Below, in pieces: positions 41,326 through 51,353 of a stretch of 64,000 nucleotides of DNA. How positions within the stretch are numbered: the first letter of the stretch is position 1; the number at the start of each line of letters is the position of its first letter. The position numbers and the translations under genes were made by a program. Source of the DNA: Lachnospiraceae bacterium AM48-27BH (lineage in GTDB: Bacteria > Bacillota > Clostridia > Lachnospirales > Lachnospiraceae); the NCBI GenBank assembly GCA_003478355.1, contig QUFC01000005.1, positions 88,021 through 152,020 of the forward strand. The letters are read 5' to 3'. The notes beneath the pieces are model-generated. The model ran no database searches and was not told the origin of the DNA. It saw only the letters and a list, made by a program, of their open reading frames with translations.

Positions 41326-44043
41326 TTGGAGGAAAAGAAACTGAAAGAACGTATTTGTATAGGCATTCTGGCTCATGTAGATGCGGGAAAGACCACTCTT
41401 TCTGAAGAGATCCTTTACCGCACAGGAGCCATTCGGAACCGGGGGCGGGTCGATAACCGGGATACATTTTTAGATACAGATGATCAGGAACGGGCAAGAG
41501 GAATCACGATATTTTCCAAACAGGCGGTTTTTCCCCTGGGTGACTGGGAAGTGACTTTATTAGATACCCCTGGACATGTGGACTTCTCTGCAGAAATGGA
41601 GAGGACATTGAGCGTTCTGGATTATGCAGTGCTGATCGTCAGCGGTGCGGATGGAGTCCAGGGGCATACGGAGACCCTGTGGCGGCTGTTGAAACGTTAT
41701 CAGGTTCCGGTCTTTTTATTTGTCAATAAGATGGACCAGCCGGGAACGGACCGGGCGGCCCTTCTGAAAGAGCTTAAGAAGAGGCTCAGCGACACCTGCG
41801 TGGCGTTTGACCAGGAAGGCAGGAATGAGGCTGAGTGGCAGGAGGAGATCGCCATGTGCGATGAGCACCTGCTGGAAGGCTATTTAAGCGGGAATCCGAT
41901 TGAGGAAAACCAGATCCGGGAAATGATCCGTGCCAGGAGATTGTTCCCATGCTATTTTGGTTCTGCATTAAAAGGACAGGGTGTAGAGGAATTGTTAGAA
42001 GGAATCCATGCCTATGCCCGGTGCTGGGAGAAGGACGGGGAGAAGGAAGGTCTGGGAGCTAGAGTTTATAAGATTTCCAGGGACGAGCAGGGCAACCGTC
42101 TGACCCATTTAAAGATCCTTTCTGGTATTTTAAAGGTAAAAGATACTATTTCTGGAAAACAGGGGGAAGAAAAGGTCAACCAGATCCGGATCTATTCCGG
42201 AAGTAAATATGAGACGGTCAGCCAGGCGGAACCGGGCTGTATCTGTGCAGTGACAGGACTGGACGGCACCTGGGCGGGACAGGCTATCGGAGAAGCGGCG
42301 GAAGGAGAATTGCCGCTGCTGGAGCCGGTTCTTACCTATCAGATCCGTCTGCCGGAGGGGTGCGACGCCCATGTGGCTTTGTTAAAACTGCGCCAGTTAG
42401 AGGAAGAGGAGCCAGAGCTTCACATTGTCTGGAATGAGACTCTTGGTGAGATCCAGGCGCAGGTCATGGGGCAGGTGCAGATTGAAATCTTAAAGAGGCT
42501 GATCGCGGACCGTTTTGGTATGGAAGTGGAATTCGGCGCGGGAAGTATTGTATACAAGGAGACCATTGCGGAGCCGGTAGAAGGGGTAGGCCATTTTGAG
42601 CCTTTGCGCCACTATGCGGAGGTCCATCTGTGGATGGAGCCGGGAGAACGGGGCAGTGGTCTGCAGTTTGAGACTAACTGCAGTGAAGATATGCTGGATC
42701 GGAACTGGCAGAGGCTGATCCTGACCCATCTGGAGGAAAAACGTCATGTGGGAACTCTCATGGGAGCCGAGATCACAGATATGAAGATCACATTGATCGC
42801 GGGACGGGCCCATCAGAAGCATACAGAAGGCGGAGATTTCCGTCAGGCCACGTACCGGGCGGTGCGTCAGGGCTTACGAGAAGCCGGATGTCATCTGCTG
42901 GAGCCTTATTACAGCTTCCGCCTTGAGATCCCTACAGAATCGGTCGGAAGGGCGTTGACGGATTTAGAGAGGATGAGTGGAACCTTCGATCCGCCAGAAC
43001 TGGAAGGTGGAATGTCGGTCATTTGCGGACAGGCGCCGGTGGCGACCATGCGGGATTACCAGATGGATGTGGTTTCTTATACCAAAGGCCGTGGAAAACT
43101 GATCTGCAATGTGAAAGGATATGAACGGTGTCACAATGAGGAGGAGGTTCTTTCCCACATTTATTATGATCCGGATGCGGATTTAAACAATCCGACCGGT
43201 TCCGTATTCTGCGCCCATGGAGCCGGATTTACGGTCAGCTGGGATCAGGTCAAGGAGCATATGCAGGTGGAGAGCCCCATCCAGTTAGAGCAGCGCCGGA
43301 GCAGGGAATTTGAGGCGCAGGTGCAGGCGGCCCGCACAGCGGCAGAAAACCGGAAATCTACGACAAATGGCGCCTGGGGGGCGTTGGATAAAGAACTGGA
43401 GGCGATTTTTACCCGTACCTACGGCGAGAAGAGAAAAATGCCGCCGGAGATGAATGCCGCCAGAAGAGTTTCTTATGATCCGGCCAAAAAGGTGGAAATC
43501 AAATTCCGGGAACCAGTGGAGGAATATCTTTTAGTAGACGGTTATAATATCATTTTCGCCTGGGAAGAGTTAAACGAACTTGCCAGGACGACCATTGACG
43601 GGGCAAGACATAAGCTGATGGATATTCTCTGTAATTATCAGGGATATAAAAAATGTACCCTGATTCTGGTATTTGACGCTTATAAAGTCACAGGCAATAT
43701 TGGCCAGGCCATCGAGTATCACAACATCCATGTGGTTTACACCAAGGAAGCCGAGACCGCAGACCAGTATATTGAAAAGCTGGCCCATAAGATGGGTCGG
43801 AACCATCGTGTGACGGTGGCAACCTCCGATGGACTGGAGCAGTTGATCATCCGCGGACAGGGGTGCCACTTAATGTCTGCCAGGGATCTAAAAGAAGAGG
43901 TAGATTATGTAAACCAACAGATTCGGACGGAGTATCTGGAAAAGTCCACCAGAACCACAGGAAATAAGGTACTGGATCAGGCAGATCCAGAGCTGGCAGA
44001 ACATCTGGAGAAAATAAGGCAAAATGAGCCAGAACAGATATGA
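41326..44043 (+). CDS. TetM-like translational GTPase fused to a YacP/Rae1-type NYN nuclease
   Basis: Residues 1-650 are an EF-G/TetM-like GTPase: G1 LAHVDAGKTTLSEEI, DTPGHVDFSAEMER (G3), NKMD (G4) and EF-G-like later domains. After a linker, residues 732-870 form an NYN/YacP domain (YLLVDGYNIIFAWEELN, LVFDAYKV, YTKEAETADQYIEKL, VTVATSDGLEQLII) with its acidic residues. YacP is Rae1 in Bacillus, an endonuclease cutting mRNA in the ribosomal A site. The fusion suggests ribosome rescue or mRNA cleavage on stalled ribosomes. TTG opens the frame given here, but GGAGG points to the CTG at 41341. Confidence 0.9.
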   Translation: MEEKKLKERICIGILAHVDAGKTTLSEEILYRTGAIRNRGRVDNRDTFLDTDDQERARGITIFSKQAVFPLGDWEVTLLDTPGHVDFSAEMERTLSVLDYAVLIVSGADGVQGHTETLWRLLKRYQVPVFLFVNKMDQPGTDRAALLKELKKRLSDTCVAFDQEGRNEAEWQEEIAMCDEHLLEGYLSGNPIEENQIREMIRARRLFPCYFGSALKGQGVEELLEGIHAYARCWEKDGEKEGLGARVYKISRDEQGNRLTHLKILSGILKVKDTISGKQGEEKVNQIRIYSGSKYETVSQAEPGCICAVTGLDGTWAGQAIGEAAEGELPLLEPVLTYQIRLPEGCDAHVALLKLRQLEEEEPELHIVWNETLGEIQAQVMGQVQIEILKRLIADRFGMEVEFGAGSIVYKETIAEPVEGVGHFEPLRHYAEVHLWMEPGERGSGLQFETNCSEDMLDRNWQRLILTHLEEKRHVGTLMGAEITDMKITLIAGRAHQKHTEGGDFRQATYRAVRQGLREAGCHLLEPYYSFRLEIPTESVGRALTDLERMSGTFDPPELEGGMSVICGQAPVATMRDYQMDVVSYTKGRGKLICNVKGYERCHNEEEVLSHIYYDPDADLNNPTGSVFCAHGAGFTVSWDQVKEHMQVESPIQLEQRRSREFEAQVQAARTAAENRKSTTNGAWGALDKELEAIFTRTYGEKRKMPPEMNAARRVSYDPAKKVEIKFREPVEEYLLVDGYNIIFAWEELNELARTTIDGARHKLMDILCNYQGYKKCTLILVFDAYKVTGNIGQAIEYHNIHVVYTKEAETADQYIEKLAHKMGRNHRVTVATSDGLEQLIIRGQGCHLMSARDLKEEVDYVNQQIRTEYLEKSTRTTGNKVLDQADPELAEHLEKIRQNEPEQI

Positions 44044-44069
44044 CAGAAGCAACTGAAAGGAAGTAAGAA

Positions 44070-44573
44070 ATGGGAGAGAAACTGACAAAAAGCGATGTGG
44101 CTAAAATTGAGGAGGAGATCAATTACCGCAAACTGGTTGTACGAAAGAATGCGATCGAGGCTGTGAAAGAAGCCAGGGCCCAGGGCGATTTAAGCGAGAA
44201 CTTCGAGTATTATGCGGCAAAGAAGGACAAAAACCAGAATGAGAGCCGGATCAGGTATTTAGAGAGAATGTTAAAAAATGCCCAGATCGTATCCGACGAA
44301 TCCAAAGATGACGAAGTGGGCATCAATAATACGGTAGAGCTGTATATGGAAGATGACGATGAGGTAGAAACGTACCGCCTGGTCACCTCCATCCGCGGCA
44401 ATTCCTTAGAAGGACTGATCAGTATCGAGTCCCCTCTGGGCAAAGCCATTTTTAAACATAAAGCAGGCGACCGGGTCTATGTAAAGGTCAATGATAAGAT
44501 CGGATACTATGTGGAGATCCGCTCTATCCGGAACACCCAGGAGACACCGGAGGACCATATTCGCAGCTTTTAA
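44070..44573 (+). CDS. greA: GreA/GreB-family transcription elongation factor
   Basis: A 167-residue factor that rescues backtracked RNA polymerase by stimulating transcript cleavage. The N-terminal coiled coil ends in the acidic tip GDLSENFEYYAAKKDKNQNE, and the C-terminal FKBP-like part contains ISIESPLGKAIFKHKAGD. SD GAAAGGAAG. It is 26 bases after the fusion gene, so it is likely cotranscribed. It may be a second Gre protein beside the housekeeping one. Confidence 0.9.
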   Translation: MGEKLTKSDVAKIEEEINYRKLVVRKNAIEAVKEARAQGDLSENFEYYAAKKDKNQNESRIRYLERMLKNAQIVSDESKDDEVGINNTVELYMEDDDEVETYRLVTSIRGNSLEGLISIESPLGKAIFKHKAGDRVYVKVNDKIGYYVEIRSIRNTQETPEDHIRSF

Positions 44574-44582
44574 AAAGTCTGC

Positions 44583-45380
44583 TTAAAATTCTCCAAAGGT
44601 GTGCTGGAAACGGGAGTCAAAAACTCCGGTGCCCTTTAATACCTCATCGAAGTTCTGGATCAGCTCCACTGCAAGAGGTACTGCCTGTGAATAAAGCTGG
44701 TCTAATTCCCGGCAGATGGGCTCACAGTCCGGATTCTTCCGGCATTTGATGATCATTTCCCGGATCACCTTTGGAAAATGAACCAGTTTTAATAATTTTA
44801 AGATCAGGCTGCGCATCTGAAGGTTCGGGATTACGAACAGATTGCAGCAGATCCGGATAGAGTGGATACAGGCATCGATCTGACGGACGCTCTGTTTTGG
44901 ATAAAAGACAGCGATAGTCTCCGCATAGCCGGGCTTTGACCGCAGATGGTTGGCCGGGCGGTGGGTCAGGGGATTATAGCTGTCTTTTTCCATGTTCCGG
45001 CGATCCATTTCCGCTTCGATCTCGCTGTGGGAGATTCCGGTGCGGCGGACTGCTGTCTCCACGTAGGGATGACAGGTGCTGTCCAGGGCAAAATGACAGA
45101 GAACGCCGTACAGGTATGCCAGTGCTGCTTTTTTGTGACGGCAGCTTCTCCACCGGCTGGCAGCAGGAAGGAAGAATGCGATGCCTGGCCGCTCGTGGAT
45201 GGCAACGCCGGTCTGGTTTATCTGGTTTTTGGAAAATGGGTGGTAGTAAAATAGCAGATCCGGTCCGTGAAGACCCAGATCAAACAGTCCACGGTAAGGA
45301 TCGATGATGGCTTTCTGGGCCGGTGTCAGCTTCTTATAGACCTCTTTTCCAAAACGGTAGTGGGAGTAGGTGGTTGGCAT
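44583..45380 (-). CDS. Zinc-dependent phospholipase C-like protein
   Basis: A 265-residue protein: MPTTYSHYRFGKEVYKKL, LFDLGLHGPDLLFYYHP, GVLCHFALDSTCHPYV and ISHSEIEAEMDR give the conserved His/Asp set of the zinc-dependent PLC family. No signal peptide is visible. The start overlaps the stop of the upstream reductase gene as TAATG, so the two are coupled. Substrate unknown. Confidence 0.85.
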   Translation of the reverse strand: MPTTYSHYRFGKEVYKKLTPAQKAIIDPYRGLFDLGLHGPDLLFYYHPFSKNQINQTGVAIHERPGIAFFLPAASRWRSCRHKKAALAYLYGVLCHFALDSTCHPYVETAVRRTGISHSEIEAEMDRRNMEKDSYNPLTHRPANHLRSKPGYAETIAVFYPKQSVRQIDACIHSIRICCNLFVIPNLQMRSLILKLLKLVHFPKVIREMIIKCRKNPDCEPICRELDQLYSQAVPLAVELIQNFDEVLKGTGVFDSRFQHTFGEF

Positions 45381-46111
45381 TAGATCCACCCCCCGTCAAA
45401 TCCGATGATCTGTCCCGTCAGATAAGAATCCGACCGGGCCAGCTGCAATAAAAGCTGTGCGACTTCTTCCGGTTTTGCCAGGCGTCCTGCAGGAATTTCT
45501 TCCTTTAGGGCTTCCAGTTCCTCTTTTTCAAGAAAATGGTTCATATCGGTATCAATGGCTCCGCAGGCCACGGCATTTACCTGGACATTGCTGGGGGCCA
45601 GCTCCTTGGCTAAAGCCCTGGTAAAAGAATTGATACCGCCTTTGGTAGCGGAATAGGCCACCTCACAGGAGGCCCCTACATTCCCCCAGACCGAGGAAAT
45701 GTTTAAGATCTTTCCGCTTTTCTGCTCCAGCATATGGGGAATGGCCAGTTTGGAACAGTTGAATACAGAAGTTAAATTGGTGCGGACGATCCGGTCCCAT
45801 TCCTCCGGTGCCATATCCTGTAAAAGTCCGATATAGGAGATTCCGGCATTGTTGATGACCAGATCCGGGTAGAGTCCATGTCTGTGGGCTTTTGCGAACA
45901 CTTCCTGACAGAAAGAAAAATCCCCCATATCTCCGGCAAAGGCCAGGCATACACTGCCTTCTGCCTCTGCTTCCTGTTTTACCTGATCTAAAAGCTCTTT
46001 ATTTTTCTGGCAGGTGATGATCAGGTTATCCTGCTCTCTGGCAAATGCCAGTGCAGCAGCCCTTCCGATTCCACGGGAAGCGCCGCTGATCAGTACGGTT
46101 TTTTTATTCAT
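45380..46111 (-). CDS. Short-chain dehydrogenase/reductase (FabG-like)
   Basis: A 243-residue Rossmann oxidoreductase: VLISGASRGIGRAAALAFA (cofactor loop), NNAGISYIG, ISSVWGNVGASCEVAYSATK with the S-Y-K catalytic set, and the C-terminal YLTGQIIGFDGGWI. Resembles 3-oxoacyl reductases but stands outside a fatty-acid cluster, paired with a PLC-like gene. Confidence 0.9.
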   Translation of the reverse strand: MNKKTVLISGASRGIGRAAALAFAREQDNLIITCQKNKELLDQVKQEAEAEGSVCLAFAGDMGDFSFCQEVFAKAHRHGLYPDLVINNAGISYIGLLQDMAPEEWDRIVRTNLTSVFNCSKLAIPHMLEQKSGKILNISSVWGNVGASCEVAYSATKGGINSFTRALAKELAPSNVQVNAVACGAIDTDMNHFLEKEELEALKEEIPAGRLAKPEEVAQLLLQLARSDSYLTGQIIGFDGGWI

Positions 46112-46189
46112 ATCGATTCTCCTGTAAATTGTTTCGTAAAAATGTGCATTCCGTTCATCAGGCTGTCGTCACGGATGGAACATTTCTCC

Positions 46190-46229
46190 GAAAAAAATAG
46201 CTGTCTCCGCGTAGAAGGTGCAGAGACAG
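46190..46229 (-). terminator. Terminator after hpf
   Basis: On the reverse strand GGCTGTCTC pairs with GAGACAGCT and is followed by ATTTTTTT. Confidence 0.88.
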
Positions 46230-46246
46230 CCATTCATTATCCTATT

Positions 46247-46780
46247 TTAAAATTCCGGTTCAATCAGACCGTATGTATGATTTTTTCGTTTGTAAACCAC
46301 ATTCACCTGATCGGTCTCTGCGTTTAAGAACATATAGAAATTATGTCCAAGCAGTTCCATCTCTACACATGCATCTTCTGGGAACATCGGTTTCATGCCG
46401 AAACGTTTGGTCTTAACGATGTTGATCGCTTCTTCTGCTTCTGCTTCCTCTGCCTCTTCAATAAAGAGCTGGGAGAAAGACAGTGCAGCCTGCTTTTTGT
46501 CGATCAGTTTCTTTCTGTAACGACGGATCTGGCGTTCAATGATCTCTTCTACCAGATCGATAGAAACATACATATCGTTGCTGGACTCTTCCGCACGGAT
46601 GATGCTTCCTTTCACAGGGATCGTAACCTCGATCTTCTGAACATCTTTCTGAACACTGAGAGTTGCATAAATTTCGGTATCAGGAGTGAAGTAACATTCC
46701 AGTTTTCCAAGCTTTTCCTGTACGGCATCTCGTAATCCAGGGGTTACCTCTATATTTCTTCCAGTAATAGTATAACGCAT
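46247..46780 (-). CDS. hpf: Ribosome hibernation promoting factor, long form
   Basis: A 177-residue protein that dimerises 70S ribosomes into 100S particles in resting cells. The N-terminal S30AE domain (MRYTITGRNIEVTPGLRDAV, RAEESSNDMYVSIDLV) is followed by the C-terminal dimerisation domain (KTKRFGMKPMFPEDACVEME, GHNFYMFLNAETDQVNVVYK). AAGGAG sets this ATG over an earlier one. Usual neighbour of secA and prfB. Confidence 0.95.
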   Translation of the reverse strand: MRYTITGRNIEVTPGLRDAVQEKLGKLECYFTPDTEIYATLSVQKDVQKIEVTIPVKGSIIRAEESSNDMYVSIDLVEEIIERQIRRYRKKLIDKKQAALSFSQLFIEEAEEAEAEEAINIVKTKRFGMKPMFPEDACVEMELLGHNFYMFLNAETDQVNVVYKRKNHTYGLIEPEF

Positions 46781-46811
46781 ACGAATCAACTCCTTCTTTT
46801 GAGATGATTCC

Positions 46812-46840
46812 AGTATACCACAGATGTATGAATTATTCAA
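46812..46840 (-). promoter_or_regulatory. Promoter of hpf
   Basis: On the reverse strand TTGAAT, 17 bases, TATACT. Confidence 0.6.
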
Positions 46841-47004
46841 TCAAATCTTGTGAAATGTAGTGACAATTTTTTGATTTATTATAAGAAATACATGGATTCT
46901 AAGGCGAAAAAATTTTGTCAAAAAAACAAAATTTATGACATCTGTACAAAAAAATAGTCGAAGAAGCAGACAACCAGGTGGATGAAATGAACAGTGGAAA
47001 AGCA

Positions 47005-47120
47005 TGTGGATAATGTGGATAACTCTGTGTATAACTCATTTTTCCAGAAATTGACTGGAAATTGTGTGTGGATAACTCATTGTAAAAGTAAATGTGGAAA
47101 AGTGTGGATAATGTGGACAA
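47005..47120. repeat. Cluster of DnaA-box-like sequences before secA
   Basis: TGTGGATAA, the complement of the DnaA box TTATCCACA, occurs exactly four times (47005, 47014, 47067, 47103), all in one orientation. One-mismatch forms lie at 47026 (TGTGTATAA), 47093 (TGTGGAAAA) and 47112 (TGTGGACAA). The gap is AT-rich. Such density is normally seen at oriC or at DnaA-titrating clusters. No dnaA or dnaN is in the window. Confidence 0.7.
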
Positions 47121-47225
47121 CCCAGGAATCGAACATAATTTTTGTGCAATGTGACAGGTTGACCGTAAAGAAAAATATTATGTCATCTTGAAAAGTAAAA
47201 AAATTGTGAACAAAGGCCGATTTAG

Positions 47226-47254
47226 TTGAATAAACCCGCGGTTAGTGCTACAAT
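47226..47254 (+). promoter_or_regulatory. Promoter of secA
   Basis: TTGAAT, 17 bases, TACAAT, about 48 bases before the secA start. Confidence 0.65.
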
Positions 47255-47302
47255 ATATAAGATTGTATCGTAAATTATTATAGTAAAATAGGAGTGTGAT
47301 TC

Positions 47303-49879
47303 ATGAATCTCTTTGAAAAGGTGTTCGGTACTCATAGTGAGCGCGAACTGAAATTAATATACCCGATCGTAGATAAGATTGTAGCCATGCGTCCAGAAAT
47401 GATGGCTCTGACTGATGAGCAGTTAAGAGACCGTACCCGGATTTTCAAAGAGCGCCTGGCAAACGGTGAGACCCTGGATGATATTCTTCCAGAGGCATTC
47501 GCAACGGTCCGCGAGGCGGCCAGACGAGTATTAAATATGGAGCATTACCCGGTTCAGTTAGTTGGTGGTATCGTTCTGCATCAGGGACGTATTGCCGAGA
47601 TGAAAACTGGTGAAGGTAAAACTCTGGTATCCACAGCTCCGGCTTATTTAAATGCTTTAATGGGTAAGGGCGTGCATATCGTTACGGTCAATGACTATCT
47701 GGCAAAGCGAGATGCAGAGCAGATGGGACAGGTTCATGAGTTCCTGGGATTGACCGTAGGTGTGGTATTAAACGCCATGACTCCGGAAGAGAGAAAGAAA
47801 GCGTATGCCTGCGATATCACTTATGTGACGAACAACGAGTTGGGCTTCGATTATCTGCGTGATAACATGGCTATTTATAAGGAACAGATGGTTCTGCGTG
47901 ATCTGGATTACGCGATCATCGATGAGGTAGACTCTGTTCTGATCGATGAGGCGAGAACTCCTCTGATCATTTCCGGCCAGAGTGGTAAATCCACCAAACT
48001 TTATGAGGTCTGCGACATTTTAGCAAAACAGCTTGTCCGCGGTGAGGCTTCCGGCGAGTTTACCAAGATGAACGCCATCATGGGCGAGGACATCGAGGAA
48101 ACCGGAGATTTTGTTGTCAATGAGAAGGATAAGGTTGTCAACTTAACGGAGGATGGTGTCAAGAAGGTAGAGCAGTTCTTCCATATTGATAACCTGGCAG
48201 ATCCGGAGAATCTGGAGATCCAGCATAACATCATCCTGGCCCTGCGTGCCCACAACCTGATGTTCCGTGATAAGGATTATGTGGTAAAAGATGACGAGGT
48301 TCTGATCGTTGATGAATTTACCGGACGTATTATGCCGGGACGCCGCTATTCTGATGGTCTCCATCAGGCAATCGAGGCAAAAGAACATGTGAATGTCCGC
48401 CGTGAGAGCAAGACTCTGGCGACCATCACCTTCCAGAATTTCTTTAATAAGTTCCGGAAGAAAGCAGGTATGACCGGTACTGCTCTGACTGAGGAAAAAG
48501 AGTTCCGTAATACCTATTATATGGACGCCATCGCTATTCCGACCAACAAACCAGTTGCCCGTATTGATTTAGATGACGCTGTATACAAGACCAAGAAAGA
48601 AAAATTCAAAGCCGTTGTGGATGAGGTGGAGAAGGCATACAAGAAGGGTCAGCCGGTTCTGGTTGGTACCATCACCATCGAGACTTCTGAGATGTTAAGC
48701 CGCATGTTAAATAAGCGCGGCATCCCGCACAAGGTATTGAATGCGAAATATCATGAGATCGAGGCTGAGATCATCGCTCAGGCGGGTGTTCATAAGGCAG
48801 TTACCATCGCTACCAACATGGCAGGCCGTGGTACCGATATTAAGCTGGATGATGAGGCAAGAGCTTTAGGTGGCTTAAAGATCATCGGTACGGAGCGTCA
48901 TGAGTCCAGACGTATTGATAACCAGCTGCGAGGCCGTTCTGGTCGTCAGGGAGATCCGGGTGAGTCCAGATTCTATCTGTCCCTGGAAGATGATCTGATG
49001 AGACTGTTCGGTTCTGAACGTCTGATGAATATGTTTAACGCATTGGGTGTTCCGGAGGGCGAGCAGATCGAGCATAAGATGCTTTCCTCTGCCATTGAGA
49101 AAGCACAGCAGAAGATCGAGAACAATAACTATGGTATCCGTGAGAACCTGTTAAAATACGATGAGGTTAACAATGAGCAGCGTGAGGTGATTTACGCAGA
49201 GCGCCGTAAAGTACTGGATGGTGACAACATGCGCGATGTGATCTTAAAGATGATCACTGACATTGTTGAGCATGCGGTAGATATGGCGATTCCAGAGGAT
49301 ACTACTGCAGATAACTGGGATTTAGGAGAACTGAATTCCCTGATTCTGCCGATCATTCCATTAAAGACGATTACTCTGACTGATGAGCAGAGAGCCGGCA
49401 TGAAGAAACAGGAACTGAGCCATATGTTGAAGGAAGAGGCGGTAAAACTCTATGAAGAGAAGGAAGCTGAATTCCCAGAGGCAGAGCAGATCCGTGAGAT
49501 CGAGCGTGTGGTTCTCCTGAAGGTGATCGATAATAAATGGATGTCCCATATCGACGATATGGATCAGCTGCGCCAGGGCATTGGTTTACAGGCTTATGGC
49601 CAGAGAGATCCGCTGGTTGAGTACAAGATGAGTGCTTACGAGATGTTCGACGGCATGACCGCAGCAGTCAAAGAGGATACGGTCCGCATCCTGTTCCATG
49701 TCCGCGTTGAGCAGAAGGTAGAGAGAGAGCCTGCAGCGAAGGTAACAGGAACTAACCGTGATGACAGCTCTGCCAAAGCTCCGATCAGGAAAGAAGTGCA
49801 GAAGATTTATCCAAACGATCCATGTCCGTGCGGAAGCGGCAAGAAATATAAACAGTGCTGTGGACGGAAACCGGTGTAA
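47303..49879 (+). CDS. secA: Preprotein translocase ATPase SecA
   Basis: SecA (858 residues) drives proteins through SecYEG. Walker A lies in [17 protein letters not shown], Walker B in [18 protein letters not shown], then the pre-protein cross-linking region and [25 protein letters not shown] helicase motifs. The C-terminal zinc SEC-C motif [17 protein letters not shown] is present. SD AATAGGAGTG. Standard order hpf-secA-prfB. Confidence 0.97.
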   Translation: MNLFEKVFGTHSERELKLIYPIVDKIVAMRPEMMALTDEQLRDRTRIFKERLANGETLDDILPEAFATVREAARRVLNMEHYPVQLVGGIVLHQGRIAEMKTGEGKTLVSTAPAYLNALMGKGVHIVTVNDYLAKRDAEQMGQVHEFLGLTVGVVLNAMTPEERKKAYACDITYVTNNELGFDYLRDNMAIYKEQMVLRDLDYAIIDEVDSVLIDEARTPLIISGQSGKSTKLYEVCDILAKQLVRGEASGEFTKMNAIMGEDIEETGDFVVNEKDKVVNLTEDGVKKVEQFFHIDNLADPENLEIQHNIILALRAHNLMFRDKDYVVKDDEVLIVDEFTGRIMPGRRYSDGLHQAIEAKEHVNVRRESKTLATITFQNFFNKFRKKAGMTGTALTEEKEFRNTYYMDAIAIPTNKPVARIDLDDAVYKTKKEKFKAVVDEVEKAYKKGQPVLVGTITIETSEMLSRMLNKRGIPHKVLNAKYHEIEAEIIAQAGVHKAVTIATNMAGRGTDIKLDDEARALGGLKIIGTERHESRRIDNQLRGRSGRQGDPGESRFYLSLEDDLMRLFGSERLMNMFNALGVPEGEQIEHKMLSSAIEKAQQKIENNNYGIRENLLKYDEVNNEQREVIYAERRKVLDGDNMRDVILKMITDIVEHAVDMAIPEDTTADNWDLGELNSLILPIIPLKTITLTDEQRAGMKKQELSHMLKEEAVKLYEEKEAEFPEAEQIREIERVVLLKVIDNKWMSHIDDMDQLRQGIGLQAYGQRDPLVEYKMSAYEMFDGMTAAVKEDTVRILFHVRVEQKVEREPAAKVTGTNRDDSSAKAPIRKEVQKIYPNDPCPCGSGKKYKQCCGRKPV

Positions 49880-49913
49880 CTCAAAAAACAAGGATGCGAA
49901 GTGATTCTAAAGT

Positions 49914-49985
49914 GGAAAGCGTCAGCAAAGCTGACCAGAATCACGCACCAGGGCTCCGCGGACATCGAATGGAAAGTCGATAGTT
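49914..49985 (+). repeat. Dispersed repeat, copy 1
   Basis: GTCAGC-AAA-GCTGAC hairpin followed by CAGAATCACGCACCA. The 23-base core starting GCTGACCAGAATCA recurs near 54924 with two changes, again with a GTCAG/CTGAC hairpin in front and just after a gene. Confidence 0.5.
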
Positions 49986-50005
49986 AAAGATAAGTTTGAT
50001 GAGAA

Positions 50006-50053
50006 GCCTCGGCTGCTTGGCAGATAGAAAATGCCGGCAGCCGGGGTTTTCAT
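50006..50053 (+). terminator. Terminator after secA
   Basis: CCTCGGCTGC pairs with GCAGCCGGGG across a 20-base loop, then TTTTC. Confidence 0.8.
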
Positions 50054-50151
50054 ATAATGTAACTGTGAAATCCTGGATTCAGGATTCTGGTGGAAAGCAC
50101 GAAGAAACGCCAGGCAGTTACCCATTATCATAAATGAAAGAAGGTGACACA

Positions 50152-51271
50152 ATGGTAGAATTAGATCAGTTTAAGTACACACTCTCAACCTTTGAAAAAC
50201 CATTAGTGGAAGTGAGGGATTCACTTTGACCTGGACAACAAGGAGAAACGAATTGCCGAGTTAGACAGGTCTATGGAGGAGCCGGGGTTCTGGGATGATC
50301 CGGACCGTTCCACCAAACTGATGAAAGAAGCTAAGAATTTAAAGGATACCGTCAACGGATTTAAGGCGCTGGAGCAGGAATATGAGGATATCAGCGTGAT
50401 GATCGAGATGGGATATGAGGAAAATGATCCAGAGCTGATCCCGGAGATCGCCCAGATGCTGGAAGAGCTGGAGAGCAAGCTGGAATCCCTTCGGATTACC
50501 ACCTTATTATCCGGTGAATATGACAATAATAATGCCATTCTCCGTCTGAATGCGGGAGCCGGTGGAACCGAGTCCTGTGACTGGTGCAGCATGCTGTACC
50601 GGATGTACTGCCGCTGGGCAGACAAGAAGGGTTTTACCACGGAAGTGCTGGATTATCTGGACGGTGATGAGGCGGGGATCAAGTCTGTAACCGTTCAGAT
50701 CAATGGGGAGAATGCCTACGGCTATTTAAAATCCGAACATGGCGTTCACCGTCTGGTCCGTATCTCGCCGTTTAATGCGGCTGGAAAGCGTCAGACATCC
50801 TTTGTTTCCTGCGATGTGATGCCGGATATTGAGGAAGACCTGGATGTGGAGATCAACCCGGATGATTTAAGGATCGATACCTATCGTTCCAGCGGCGCCG
50901 GTGGTCAGCACATCAACAAGACCTCTTCCGCTATCCGAATTACCCATATTCCAACAGGCGTTGTGGTACAGTGCCAGAATGAACGTTCCCAGTTCCAGAA
51001 TAAAGACAAGGCCATGCAGATGCTGAAGGCCAAGCTGTTTATTTTGAAGCAGCAGGCCAATGCGGAGAGCTTATCCGAGATCCGTGGCGATGTGGCGGAC
51101 AATGGCTGGGGAAGCCAGATCCGTTCCTATGTGCTCCAGCCATATACCATGGTGAAGGATCACCGGACCAGCTATGAAACCGGTAACGTTTCCGCAGTCC
51201 TGGATGGCGATCTGGATCCATTTATCAGCGAATATCTGAAATGGATTCGTCTCGGAGGAGAGAAAAAATAG
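50152..51271 (+). CDS. prfB: Peptide chain release factor 2 with programmed +1 frameshift
   Basis: RF2 releases chains at UGA and UAA. Translation starts MVELDQFKYTLSTFEKPLVE and meets an in-frame TGA at 50227 in CTTTGAC, preceded by a GAGGGA element. A +1 shift at CTT continues LDLDNKEKRIAELD through to the end. Recognition motif (SPF in RISPFNAAGKRQ) and the GGQ motif (SSGAGGQHINKT) are intact. This is the classic autoregulation of RF2 by its own level. Confidence 0.96.
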
Positions 51272-51353
51272 TTGCATCAAAACATAAAGTGTGCTAATAT
51301 CTTTCACATGAAGACAGATGTATTTGCTGTGCGAACACGAGAGAGGAATTGTC

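Noticed and set aside
47005..47120. Chromosomal origin oriC at the DnaA-box cluster
   Set aside because: No dnaA, dnaN or other origin-linked gene is in the window, and hpf-secA is not a usual origin site. Kept only as a DnaA-box cluster.
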